Shown here in pieces: positions 52,875-62,417 of a stretch of DNA of 64,000 bases. The position numbers and the translations under genes are program-made. Under the pieces are notes generated by a model. It was not told where the DNA came from. It ran no database searches and worked only from the letters and a program-made list of their open reading frames with translations. The DNA is from an uncultured Clostridia bacterium (lineage in GTDB: Bacteria; Bacillota; Clostridia; UBA1381). The DNA lies in assembly GCA_934489015.1 (NCBI GenBank), contig CAKSSN010000006.1:1-64000 (forward strand), written 5' to 3'. Positions within the stretch are counted from its first letter, which is position 1. Each line of letters begins with the position of its first letter.

Positions 52875-55496
52875 GTGAAAAGGTTTTTGGCAAAAGCATT
52901 GGCGGTAGTTATGCTTATCGGTGTATGCCCTATGGCAGCAAATGCGGACGCGCAGCCGTATATCAATGCCGGTAAAACAAATTGGATTGTCGGAACAGGC
53001 GGAACGCTTGAAACAATCGGTGCAGAGGAAAGCGGATATACATCTGACGATGAAAACGTTGTTGCGGTAAATGCAGACGGTACGTTTGAAGCAAAATCAG
53101 CCGGTACGGCAAAAATTACTTCATCAACCGGCGCAAGTATTGACTTGACGGTTTATGATAAGGAAACAAGAAATATCGACAATAATATTGTTGATGATAT
53201 TGGTAACGGAAAGCTTACATACAGCTATAATGAGCGTTTCTCAAAAATGAGCGAATTAAGAAACGGAAGCGATTTATATGCTTATATGTCTTCGGGCGGA
53301 ACATCAATTGAAAATGGCAATAAAGCTGTTTTTTCGGGTAATAACGGTGATGCAACCGGTTGTATTGGATTTATATATAAAATACAGCCCGGCGCAAAAT
53401 CAATAACCGTGAATACAAGAAAATATATATCAATGGATGAAGCAAAGAAAAGAACGGAAATCGGATTTATAAGTGACGGAAGTCAGGAATTTACAACACC
53501 GGCTGATGGCAACCATTCGCTTGACAGCGACAGACTAACTCAGTATGCAACTGAGTTTGCGCTGATCGGTTCATCGTGGGCAGCACCGGTTGGACTGTCG
53601 GATATGTGGACAAAAGCGGATCTTTCAAATGCAAAATGGTATGCAACCGATGCGGACGAAAGAGATGTCCTTATAGATATTTCCGATGTTCCGTCTAATG
53701 CTGAATATGTCGCTGTTTTTATAAATTTAGGTAATCTTAAGGACGGCACACCTCTTTTGGAAACACAGCAATTATACGGATATAAAGGAATGCAGGTAAG
53801 ATACAGCTCCTTAAAAGCAGGTGAATTTTCTGCTGATAACAAGGCTCTTATCACCTTCAGCGGAGTGATAAGCTCTGATAAAATTACTGTTAAAAAGAAT
53901 AGGGTTGAGGTAAAAGCAGATGTAAGCTTTGATAAAGATACTTATACCTTGTCGGTTGACGGCGGATTTGCGGCAGGTGATCTTGTAACTGTTGATACAT
54001 TGTATGGAACTTGGATCGCAAGCGTGCCGAGTAATTCATCGGAGATAGATTATGACGATATTTACTTTAATACCGATAAAACATACTATATTGTCGGCAA
54101 TACGGGTAAAATTGATCTTATAACCGAAAAAGACGGCGAAAAGAAATATGATCTTCTTCCGACAGAGTACACATCGAGCAATGAAGATGTTTTATCTATA
54201 GACAATAAGGGTAACTTTACCGCAAAGGCTGCCGGAGAGGCTGTTATAACTCCGTCGGTTACGTCTCTTGATTTGGAATTTGAGCCGATTACTATTGATG
54301 TTTTTGAAAAAGCAGGAGAAGTAAGGAGCTATTTTACGGAGGACTGGGATGCCGGTACACTTACGGTTGACTACGAGCGCGGAGTTAAAATGTCAGAAAA
54401 GAGAAACGGCACAAAGCTGTGGTCTTATGCAGCAAGCGGACCGTTTTATAATGCCGGTGAACAGGGAACCTTGATCGGCAGCGGAGCAAAAGACGAGTAT
54501 ATGGCGTTTGTATACAAGCTTGACGGCGATGTGGAAAGCCTGCAGGTTCATACATGGGGCTATGGTAATATAGAAGGTTATACACCCGACAGAACGGATA
54601 TAGGTTATTTAACAGATGATACCGTTACATTCGGAGACAGAAACGGCGACGGTGCATTTACCTGGAGTCATCCGGATCTTCAGTGGTGGGCAACGGAAGG
54701 CGGAACTGTAGGAAATGCACAGGCACCTATAAAGCTTAATGAAAATATCTGGACAAAGGTTTCAGCAGATGACTGCATATACAAATATGATGCGGACAAA
54801 AGCGCATATATTACAACATCAGCGCTGCCGGCAGGAGCAAAATATGTTGTTGTTCTTTTGAAAGAGGGAACTCTTGAGGACGGAACAGCGCCGCTTACAG
54901 CTCAGTTTTATCGTTATAAGGGTATAACCATTAATTATAAAAACGCTCTTGTCGGAAAGGAATTAAACAATGACGGCAAGGTAGTCCTTACAATGAATGC
55001 GGACGTAAGCAACATTGACTGGACTGTAAAGGTAAACGGAAGCGTTATTGAAAATCCCGAAATATCATATGACAAAAACACATTTACGTATTATATTGGC
55101 GGATTTAGTGCAGGTGACAGCGTTGAGGTTTCGTCGGAATACGGATCATTTGCTGCAGTGATTTCGGACGGCCGCGCGCAGATTACTTCAATCGTACTCA
55201 AAAACGCAGACGGCGAAGCGGTTGACGAAATGCTCGTAGACGATACGGAATATACAGTTGACATGACGGTTGTTAAAGGTGACGGCGCTAAAGCATATGC
55301 CGCGCTTTACGATAAAAACGGCAAGCTTGTAAAATGCATAGGCACAGCCGTTGAAAGCGATGCGGCAAGCCTTAAGCTTGACGGAATAACCATCAGTGAG
55401 GGTTATACACTTAAGGTATTCTGCTGGAATGATATGACTCCTTACGCTATATACAACGACAGCGTTACAAACACATTTAATACGGCTGATTTTTAA
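52875..55496 (+). CDS. Secreted protein with two tandem Ig-plus-sandwich units
   Basis: An 873-residue protein. The start is taken as GTG at 52875 with AAGGAG eight bases upstream; it gives a clean signal peptide (KRFLAKALAVVMLIG). The ATG at 52791 lies before the leader hairpin and has no ribosome site. The mature protein is two copies of a unit of about 380 residues: a Big2-like Ig domain (SDDENVVAVNADGTFEAKSAG; SSNEDVLSIDNKGNFTAKAAG) plus a beta-sandwich with 'S..RNG..L..Y...G'. A C-terminal 'W-N' module follows (KVFCWNDMTPY). It has no catalytic motif and no SLH, and may bind glycans. Confidence 0.75.
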   Translation: MKRFLAKALAVVMLIGVCPMAANADAQPYINAGKTNWIVGTGGTLETIGAEESGYTSDDENVVAVNADGTFEAKSAGTAKITSSTGASIDLTVYDKETRNIDNNIVDDIGNGKLTYSYNERFSKMSELRNGSDLYAYMSSGGTSIENGNKAVFSGNNGDATGCIGFIYKIQPGAKSITVNTRKYISMDEAKKRTEIGFISDGSQEFTTPADGNHSLDSDRLTQYATEFALIGSSWAAPVGLSDMWTKADLSNAKWYATDADERDVLIDISDVPSNAEYVAVFINLGNLKDGTPLLETQQLYGYKGMQVRYSSLKAGEFSADNKALITFSGVISSDKITVKKNRVEVKADVSFDKDTYTLSVDGGFAAGDLVTVDTLYGTWIASVPSNSSEIDYDDIYFNTDKTYYIVGNTGKIDLITEKDGEKKYDLLPTEYTSSNEDVLSIDNKGNFTAKAAGEAVITPSVTSLDLEFEPITIDVFEKAGEVRSYFTEDWDAGTLTVDYERGVKMSEKRNGTKLWSYAASGPFYNAGEQGTLIGSGAKDEYMAFVYKLDGDVESLQVHTWGYGNIEGYTPDRTDIGYLTDDTVTFGDRNGDGAFTWSHPDLQWWATEGGTVGNAQAPIKLNENIWTKVSADDCIYKYDADKSAYITTSALPAGAKYVVVLLKEGTLEDGTAPLTAQFYRYKGITINYKNALVGKELNNDGKVVLTMNADVSNIDWTVKVNGSVIENPEISYDKNTFTYYIGGFSAGDSVEVSSEYGSFAAVISDGRAQITSIVLKNADGEAVDEMLVDDTEYTVDMTVVKGDGAKAYAALYDKNGKLVKCIGTAVESDAASLKLDGITISEGYTLKVFCWNDMTPYAIYNDSVTNTFNTADF

Positions 55497-55509
55497 ATTA
55501 CCGTAAGGA

Positions 55510-55550
55510 TTTCGGCGAATTTGAATTAATTTCAAATTCGCCGCAGTCCT
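55510..55550 (+). other. Strong intergenic hairpin
   Basis: GGCGAATTTGAA (55514-55525) pairs perfectly with TTCAAATTCGCC (55531-55542) around TTAAT. No T-run follows. It may protect the upstream mRNA end or act as a weak terminator. Confidence 0.6.
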
Positions 55551-55574
55551 ACACTTTGGGAAAGGGAAACGACT

Positions 55575-58500
55575 ATGAAACGAATATGCTGCTATTTACT
55601 CACATTTGTACTTTTGCTCGGCAATACGGCGGTTTTTGCCGACAGAAATGAGGACAGACGCAAACAGGAAACAGCTTCAAAGCCAAAGCAGGAGCAAATT
55701 CCAAATCTCCCGGCTAAGCTTGCGTCGGAGCTTGACGGCTGCCTTGTTATCAAGACGGAAAACAGCATAATATACGAAAGCGGCAAGGGAGTAAAATCGG
55801 CTTACCCTGCCTTTAATGAAAACGATAAAATATTTATTCCGGCGGCGCAGACGGCTGAATTTTTTGGGAAAAAGGCTGTTTGGATTGCTGAAATCGGAAG
55901 CGTTAAAATAGATGAGCAGATTATACACCCGTCCGAAACAAGCGTTATTAAAGACGGGCGGACAATGATAGAAAGCGGCGCGATGGCAGGCTATGTCGGC
56001 GCTGAGGTTGTCTATAAAGGCAGCGACACTGTAATTTTGAGCAAGAAAAAAATAGCGCAGAGCGTAATAGACAAAACGGTTGCTGCGCTTAGAGATAAAT
56101 TTTACGTTTCTCCGAGCGGAAGCTCCGGCGGTGACGGAAGTCTTGAAAATCCGTTCGGGAGCATTAAGGAAGCGGTATCATATCTTCGCGGATATACTGC
56201 GGCGGGAATGAACACAAATATAACGGTATATCTTCGCGGCGGACTTTATACAAATAATGAAGCTATTAAATTTACGTCTGCCGATTCGGGTAAAAACGGC
56301 TTTACCATTACATATAAAAGCTATCCCGGCGAAACGGCGGAAATTGCTGCCGCAAAAGAGGTAAAGGGCTGGAAGCCGTATAAGGACGGAATTTATATGG
56401 CGGAGGTTGACGCGTCGGAGGAAATAAACGTTCTTTATGAGGGAGATATTTTTGCGCATAAGGCGAGATACCCGAATTTGGGCGACGGAGCATACAGAGA
56501 TTATTATCTTCACTCGGCAGGCTATAACGAAAGTAATCCGAAAACATTTTATTTTAATAAAGGCGACCTGCCGTATATTTCCGACGCGGAGGGCTTGCAG
56601 GCTGTTATTTTCGGCGGCGGTGAAAACGGATTTATAAACTGGTGGATGGAAGCGTTTAACGCTCAGATAGACTACCGCAAAAAAAGCCTTACTCTGTCGA
56701 CTGATCCGGTAAGAGTTATGGGACCGGGATCGAGATATTTTATTCAGGGCAGTCTTGAGCTTCTCGACTCTGAGGGAGAGTTTTACTATGATAAAAATGC
56801 AAAGGTGATTTATTATAAACCTTACGGCAAAGATATAAATTCCGAAACAATCACCTATCCTACTGTTGTAAATCCGATAATTCTTGAGGGAACGGAAGCA
56901 GACCCGATAAAAAATATTGTTTTTGACAACATAAAGGTAGGAAAGAGCAATACGAACACAGAGCTCAGAGCGGCAAGCGATGAGGCTATATATTTTAAAT
57001 ATGCGGAAAACTGCGCAATGAGAAACAGCGAAATTCTGCTTACCGGAAATGACGGTATTGTTCTTATAAATACAAAAAACTGCGACGTGAGCGGAAACTA
57101 TATTCATGATATAGGCGCTGTAGGAGTAAAAACCGATGCCGATTACCTTTACGGTGAGGTTAAATATTCGGGTAATACGATTAATAACAACTATATAAAA
57201 AACATAGGAATTTTAAAGCGTGAAGCAAGCGGAATTGTGCTCAAAAACACGGACTACGGAACTGTTATGTATAATCACATAGAGTCCACTCCGAGAATGG
57301 CTATCCTTTTCGGAACCGGATATATGGCGTGCATGTTTATAGGTCAGACTTTCGGAGGAAAAACGGTTGACGTTGACAATCAGTTTGATTTTGTAAACTG
57401 TATGGGAAATGTTATAGCCTACAATGACGTAACCGATGTTATGACAGACTCTCAGGACGGCGGCGCGATTTACGGCTGGGGATCGGGCAAGTATAACCGG
57501 GTTGAAAACAATCATGTTCATGATACGGATATGCATAAAATAAGCGATCACCCGACATATTTTCCGCTTTATAACGACGATTCGAACGGCTATACGATAT
57601 ACAATAAAAATATAGTCGACAACAATCAGCTAAACGGAAATGGTCAGATGATTGCTCCGATGTTTATAAAATCCGTCGGCAATGAAATAACAAATAACTT
57701 TGTTTTAAATAACCCCGCGTCAATCAGATCGGCAATTTCTACTCACGCGGATATTGACGACCCTGGAAACAATAATATATGCACAAATAACCTTGTCATG
57801 AATTCCGGCGACAGACTGCACGGCCAGTATTCCTGGAAGAGCGACCGTTTTAAGCAGTGCGACTATAATATGTATTATAACGAAAACGGCAAATATATGA
57901 TTTACGGAATTGATTTGGCAAAAACATATGATCAGTGGAAGAAAATGCCGACAGATAACGGATATATGGACACTCATTCGATTTCGGGCGAAAATCCGAG
58001 CTTTGTCGATTATGACGGCAGAGATTACAGACTGCGTTATGATTCGGACGCGTTTAAGGTTGGTATAGAGGATATTGACGAAAAGGATATAGGCGTTAAG
58101 GCAGACTTTAGGTTTGCCGATCGCGAGGAAGAAATCAAAAAGCTTTATCTTGAAACCTCTTCTGACGGTCTGAGCGCAAATGTTCGCATAAATGCAGGCG
58201 AAAGTACGCAGATTATTCCGTCTGTCAGAACGGTATCGGGATATTTTGCAAATCTCGATAATGCGAAAATAACATATAAAAGCTCAAATGAAAATGCGGC
58301 AATAGTTGACGAAAGCGGAATTGTTACCGGCACGGGCAGCGGAATTGCCGAAATTACCGTAACGGTAGAAAAGGCAGAAAAAACGATTTCTTCAAAGCTC
58401 TATGTGCTTGTCGGCGACAATATGGAGTCGCTTGAAATTAATATAGGCTCTGCGGTTATTGATAACGGAAAAACAACAAATGTTTTGGCGACCGGCAAAT

Positions 58501-59519
58501 CAAGTATGGGCTATACAATTCCGGTTACGGATATAACATATGAAAGCTCGGATAAAACGGTTGCAGAGATTGATGAAAATGGGAATATAACGGCGCTTAA
58601 GCCCGGCAGCGCAACTATTACGGCAACGGCTGCTTACAAGGGCAGACAATGCTTGGCAAGTAGCGCACCGATTAAGGTCCTCGACGGCGTTATTGACAAA
58701 ATCAGCGTGACGGCTGAAAAGACCGACGCAATACTTGTCGGCGAAAGCATTCAGCTGAATGTTGAAGCTACACTTTCAAACGGTAAGAGTGTAAATAATT
58801 CCGAAATGTCAATTAAGTATATGTCCGGTGACGAGAACATAATTAAGGTTGATGAAAACGGCGTTATGACAGGCAGCGGAGAGGGCAGAACAAGTGTTAC
58901 GGTTGCTCTTGAAAAGGACGGCTTCGGAAAAACATATGATGTTCAGGTATCTGTATTTGAAAAGTATTCCGGAACGCTTGGCAACGGCTTTAAGGAAATT
59001 AATTTTGGAACATCATACGGATATGCCGATTTCAGAAGCGACGGAAGCATACTTATGCGTTCAACCGGTGAGGACTTCTACGGAGAGGCTGATGACGGGT
59101 ATTATCTTTATAAGGATATTACAAATGAAAATGTTACAATTGAAATGAAGGTAAATTCGCTTTACCAGACTTCTAACAATACAGCCGTTGGAATTACGAT
59201 AAGAGAAAGCGCATCTGCCGAATCAAAGAACTATACAATCAGAACGCTTCGCGGAGGTACGGTAATCAGTGTTTGGCGAAAGGAAAACGGCGGCGGCAGT
59301 GGTTACACCGAGCATGGCAGCGGCAAATTTCCACTCAAACTCAAGATTGAGAAAAAGGGAAATAGTATCAAATCATATGTTGATTTCGGAAGCGGATATA
59401 AAGAGGCATATAATATGTCGCTTGATGTCGGAAAGTCATACACTGTAGGATTGCCGATGTTCTCGCAGAGCAATATGTCGACAGAAGCGGTTATAAGCGA
59501 TTTGGTAATTACGGAATAG
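55575..59519 (+). CDS. Secreted beta-helix protein with Ig-like repeats and C-terminal sandwich
   Basis: A 1314-residue protein. A signal peptide (about 1-22) is followed by a copper-amine-oxidase N-terminal-like stalk domain (about 50-155; KIFIPAAQTAEFFGKKAVW). The beta-helix runs from about 170 (FYVSPSGSSGGDGSLENPF, with INVLYEGDIFAHKARYP) to about 850. Three Big2-type Ig repeats come next (about 860-1125; YKSSNENAAIVDESGIVTG), then a lectin-like sandwich (about 1130-1314; ENVTIEMKVNSLYQTSNN, with VGITIRESAS). It is GH141/GH120-like in its core. The ribosome site AAAGGGA is close to the ATG. It is cotranscribed with the next gene, 10 bases away. Confidence 0.8.
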   Translation: MKRICCYLLTFVLLLGNTAVFADRNEDRRKQETASKPKQEQIPNLPAKLASELDGCLVIKTENSIIYESGKGVKSAYPAFNENDKIFIPAAQTAEFFGKKAVWIAEIGSVKIDEQIIHPSETSVIKDGRTMIESGAMAGYVGAEVVYKGSDTVILSKKKIAQSVIDKTVAALRDKFYVSPSGSSGGDGSLENPFGSIKEAVSYLRGYTAAGMNTNITVYLRGGLYTNNEAIKFTSADSGKNGFTITYKSYPGETAEIAAAKEVKGWKPYKDGIYMAEVDASEEINVLYEGDIFAHKARYPNLGDGAYRDYYLHSAGYNESNPKTFYFNKGDLPYISDAEGLQAVIFGGGENGFINWWMEAFNAQIDYRKKSLTLSTDPVRVMGPGSRYFIQGSLELLDSEGEFYYDKNAKVIYYKPYGKDINSETITYPTVVNPIILEGTEADPIKNIVFDNIKVGKSNTNTELRAASDEAIYFKYAENCAMRNSEILLTGNDGIVLINTKNCDVSGNYIHDIGAVGVKTDADYLYGEVKYSGNTINNNYIKNIGILKREASGIVLKNTDYGTVMYNHIESTPRMAILFGTGYMACMFIGQTFGGKTVDVDNQFDFVNCMGNVIAYNDVTDVMTDSQDGGAIYGWGSGKYNRVENNHVHDTDMHKISDHPTYFPLYNDDSNGYTIYNKNIVDNNQLNGNGQMIAPMFIKSVGNEITNNFVLNNPASIRSAISTHADIDDPGNNNICTNNLVMNSGDRLHGQYSWKSDRFKQCDYNMYYNENGKYMIYGIDLAKTYDQWKKMPTDNGYMDTHSISGENPSFVDYDGRDYRLRYDSDAFKVGIEDIDEKDIGVKADFRFADREEEIKKLYLETSSDGLSANVRINAGESTQIIPSVRTVSGYFANLDNAKITYKSSNENAAIVDESGIVTGTGSGIAEITVTVEKAEKTISSKLYVLVGDNMESLEINIGSAVIDNGKTTNVLATGKSSMGYTIPVTDITYESSDKTVAEIDENGNITALKPGSATITATAAYKGRQCLASSAPIKVLDGVIDKISVTAEKTDAILVGESIQLNVEATLSNGKSVNNSEMSIKYMSGDENIIKVDENGVMTGSGEGRTSVTVALEKDGFGKTYDVQVSVFEKYSGTLGNGFKEINFGTSYGYADFRSDGSILMRSTGEDFYGEADDGYYLYKDITNENVTIEMKVNSLYQTSNNTAVGITIRESASAESKNYTIRTLRGGTVISVWRKENGGGSGYTEHGSGKFPLKLKIEKKGNSIKSYVDFGSGYKEAYNMSLDVGKSYTVGLPMFSQSNMSTEAVISDLVITE

Positions 59520-59529
59520 GAGTTTTGCA

Positions 59530-62394
59530 ATGAAGAAATTTATAGCATTGGTTTTAAGTGCGGTTTTGTTTTCAGGTATGTTGACCCCGATGGTGTTTGC
59601 TGTCGGGGAGCAGCTCGACGACGGTGTTTCCGACGCTTCAAAAATGTATTCGCACAGCGATAATCTTATTTTTGAAAGCAACAAAACACTCGGCTCGTAT
59701 GAAAATGCCGCTTATGCAACATCGGCAAAAAACACGGTTATGGAGATTGTCTACAGCCTTGAAAATACGGCAAGCTTTGAGGTTGTAACGCTTAATTACA
59801 AAAAAGCTGAAAATATAGAGTTTTATTCGGCAGCTTCCGCAGACGGCGAATATAAAAAGCTTGACGGCTATTCGTCACAAAAGGAAGCTCTTGATGAAAA
59901 AGGCACTTGGGAGAAGCTTACATATACGGGAGCTGTAGAGGATGGTACAAACTATTTTAAAATAGTAATAAATCAGACGCAGGGCGGAAAATATATAAGG
60001 CTTGACAATGTAAAGATTATGCCGAACATTGAGCTTGAAGCTTCGGAATTTGCGCTTTTTAGCGACGATGAGAAAATGTCGGACTTAAATGTAAGCGGTG
60101 CTGACAGGCTTAAAATCAAGTTTAATCAGCCTATAGCCGATGTGCCGGAGCTTAAGGTGGCGCAGGACGGCGCAGAGAGCAAAACATATGACGGAAGCTT
60201 TGGAACAGGTCAAAGCGAGGTTATTTATGATATTGACGCGCTTGACTTTGATATATATTCCTTTGCGGCAGATTTTAAAGCTGTTTCGGGAAAGGAATAC
60301 AGCCTTGATATTCAGCGCGGAGCAAAGGCTGTTTATTCAATGCCGGACGCAATTCATTTCGGAGAGTCTTACACGGCAGAGGGCTATATTGAAAAATGCG
60401 TTGACTTTGAGGGCGGCGAATATGCGGCGGAAAACGTTTCAATCGAAAGCGATAACGAGGATATAATTTCCGTATCAGACGGAGCATTTTGCATAAATAA
60501 GGCAGGAGAAGCGCTGATTTCATCAAGCTTTACATTCGGCGGTGAAAGCGCAAAAACCGAGCGCACAATAACTGTATACGGAGCGGAAAGGCTTATTACA
60601 GAGCCGAAAACGGTCAGCCTTTCAAAAGGCGAGAAAAAGGAGTTTTCGGTAAAGGTATTGCTTACGGACGGAGCAGAGGCTACTTTGGAAAGCTATACAG
60701 CCGAAACGACCGATTATACCGTTGCCGAGATTGAGAAGAATGTAATAAAGGCTTCGGGCAACGGAACGGCATTTATTAACATAACGGCCGATTATTACGG
60801 AACAACGCTTTACGGAGTAATAGCCGTAGGCGTCGGCACGGACGCGCCGGAGGCAATAACAAATGCCGACCTGGCGCTTAACAGATATTCTCTTACTGTA
60901 GGAGAGAGTGTATACGGAGTAATAAACTGCTTTTCGGAAAACGGAAGACTCGATTTGATTTCGTTTGATAAAAAGTATTATTCCACCGATCCGTCCGTTG
61001 CCTTCGTTTCGGATGACGGAAAAATAACGGCAGTTTCCGCAGGTGAAACGGAAATTTATGCCGAGATAAGTCTTGGCGGTGTTACGGTCAGCACAAACAG
61101 AGTTTCTCTGTCGGTTTCGGAGGATGTTATTTCAAAGGCGGAAATAGTTCTTCCGGCTTATTACATGAATGTGTCCGATGAGCTTGACATATCCGTAGCG
61201 GCATTTACAAAGCTCGGCGAGAAAATAGACAACGCAAAAATAAAATATACGGTAAGCGGAACTGCCGCTTCAATTTCGGGCGGAAAGCTTAAGGGCATTT
61301 CAAAGGGTGCTGTACAGATAAAGGCTGCTGCCGAATATAACGGTGTGAGCGTAAGCACAAAAAGCGTTACGGTTGAGGTAACCGAAAATGTTTCCAAAAG
61401 CGGCAAAAACTTTGCAGCCGACGGCGATATAAACGGTGAAAACATTGTGGACTGCTCTTCTGATCTGTTTGCATCGAGCGGCACAGGTCTTATGACAAGG
61501 TCAGATAGCGTTACATATCCAAATCAGTATGTAACATTAAAAAGCAATGAGGAGATAAAACGCATTAAGCTGTCAACATATTATATTAACGATGTGCGCG
61601 ATGACGATATACAGCTTTTCGTTTCGTCAGATAATGAAAATTATGTCAGAGTGCCGCACGGCGATATGAATATAACGCAGAAAAACGATAACGGCGCATG
61701 GTATTATATGTGGCTTGAATATGACGGTGCGCTGCTTAGCGGCGTGCGTTATGTAAGAGCGCTTATCGGCAGACCGGCATCGGAGCACGCGCAGGGAATA
61801 CGTATTCTCGACGTTACAATGGAGCATGATATTGCGCCGCAGATTTCGGGAGTAAGCATTACCGACAAAAACGGAGTTAAAACCGACAGCATAAGCGCCG
61901 CAAATGTGGCAGTAAGTTTTTCGGGAAGCGTTGACGAGTCGACGCTCGGCGGTATTTCGCTTAAATACGGCGATAAGACAGTTTCCGAAAGCGGCAGCTA
62001 TGAAAACGGCATTTATACATTGCCCGTTGATAAGCTTCAAAGCGGAGAATATACGCTTTGTGCAAACGGAGTAAAAAACGAATGGGGAACGGAAATGACA
62101 CCGTATGAGTATAAATTTACTCTCGGAAGCGGCAAAAAAGCAAGTGTTACAAATGTTGCGGTAAAAGGAACTGAGGTTTCGGCGGATATTATAAATATTG
62201 CAGACGAAGATTTAAGACCCGTAATTATAACCGAAGCCTTTGACAGCGAGGGCAGCGTAACCGATATATACATTGACATCAATACGCAGCTTAGTACAGG
62301 CAGCAACAGTTATATCTGCCCGAAGGACTTTACTAATGTCAGCAGTGCAAGAGTTTTTGTCTGGAGAGATTTAACCGAGCTTTGCATTTATTGA
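59530..62394 (+). CDS. Secreted multi-Ig protein with discoidin-like modules
   Basis: A 954-residue protein. A signal peptide (about 1-25) is followed by a sandwich (about 45-165; a CBM- or F5/8-like shape), a SwmB-like segment, and Big2-type Ig repeats (TDPSVAFVSDDGKITAVSAG; KGISKGAVQIKAAAEYNG). A discoidin-like domain lies at about 640-770 (YPNQYVTLKSNEEIKRIKLS), then another Ig-like segment and a short C-terminal 'W' motif (ARVFVWRDLTELCIY). There is no catalytic motif. AGGAG overlaps the preceding stop codon. It is probably an accessory glycan-binding or matrix protein. Confidence 0.75.
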   Translation: MKKFIALVLSAVLFSGMLTPMVFAVGEQLDDGVSDASKMYSHSDNLIFESNKTLGSYENAAYATSAKNTVMEIVYSLENTASFEVVTLNYKKAENIEFYSAASADGEYKKLDGYSSQKEALDEKGTWEKLTYTGAVEDGTNYFKIVINQTQGGKYIRLDNVKIMPNIELEASEFALFSDDEKMSDLNVSGADRLKIKFNQPIADVPELKVAQDGAESKTYDGSFGTGQSEVIYDIDALDFDIYSFAADFKAVSGKEYSLDIQRGAKAVYSMPDAIHFGESYTAEGYIEKCVDFEGGEYAAENVSIESDNEDIISVSDGAFCINKAGEALISSSFTFGGESAKTERTITVYGAERLITEPKTVSLSKGEKKEFSVKVLLTDGAEATLESYTAETTDYTVAEIEKNVIKASGNGTAFINITADYYGTTLYGVIAVGVGTDAPEAITNADLALNRYSLTVGESVYGVINCFSENGRLDLISFDKKYYSTDPSVAFVSDDGKITAVSAGETEIYAEISLGGVTVSTNRVSLSVSEDVISKAEIVLPAYYMNVSDELDISVAAFTKLGEKIDNAKIKYTVSGTAASISGGKLKGISKGAVQIKAAAEYNGVSVSTKSVTVEVTENVSKSGKNFAADGDINGENIVDCSSDLFASSGTGLMTRSDSVTYPNQYVTLKSNEEIKRIKLSTYYINDVRDDDIQLFVSSDNENYVRVPHGDMNITQKNDNGAWYYMWLEYDGALLSGVRYVRALIGRPASEHAQGIRILDVTMEHDIAPQISGVSITDKNGVKTDSISAANVAVSFSGSVDESTLGGISLKYGDKTVSESGSYENGIYTLPVDKLQSGEYTLCANGVKNEWGTEMTPYEYKFTLGSGKKASVTNVAVKGTEVSADIINIADEDLRPVIITEAFDSEGSVTDIYIDINTQLSTGSNSYICPKDFTNVSSARVFVWRDLTELCIY

Positions 62395-62417
62395 CAACAC
62401 TATGGAGGAAAACAAAT

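Noticed and set aside
56178..57107. Minus-strand ORF of 309 codons
   Set aside because: Antisense shadow of the beta-helix gene at 55575, rich in Ile, Tyr and Cys, with no domain or start signal.
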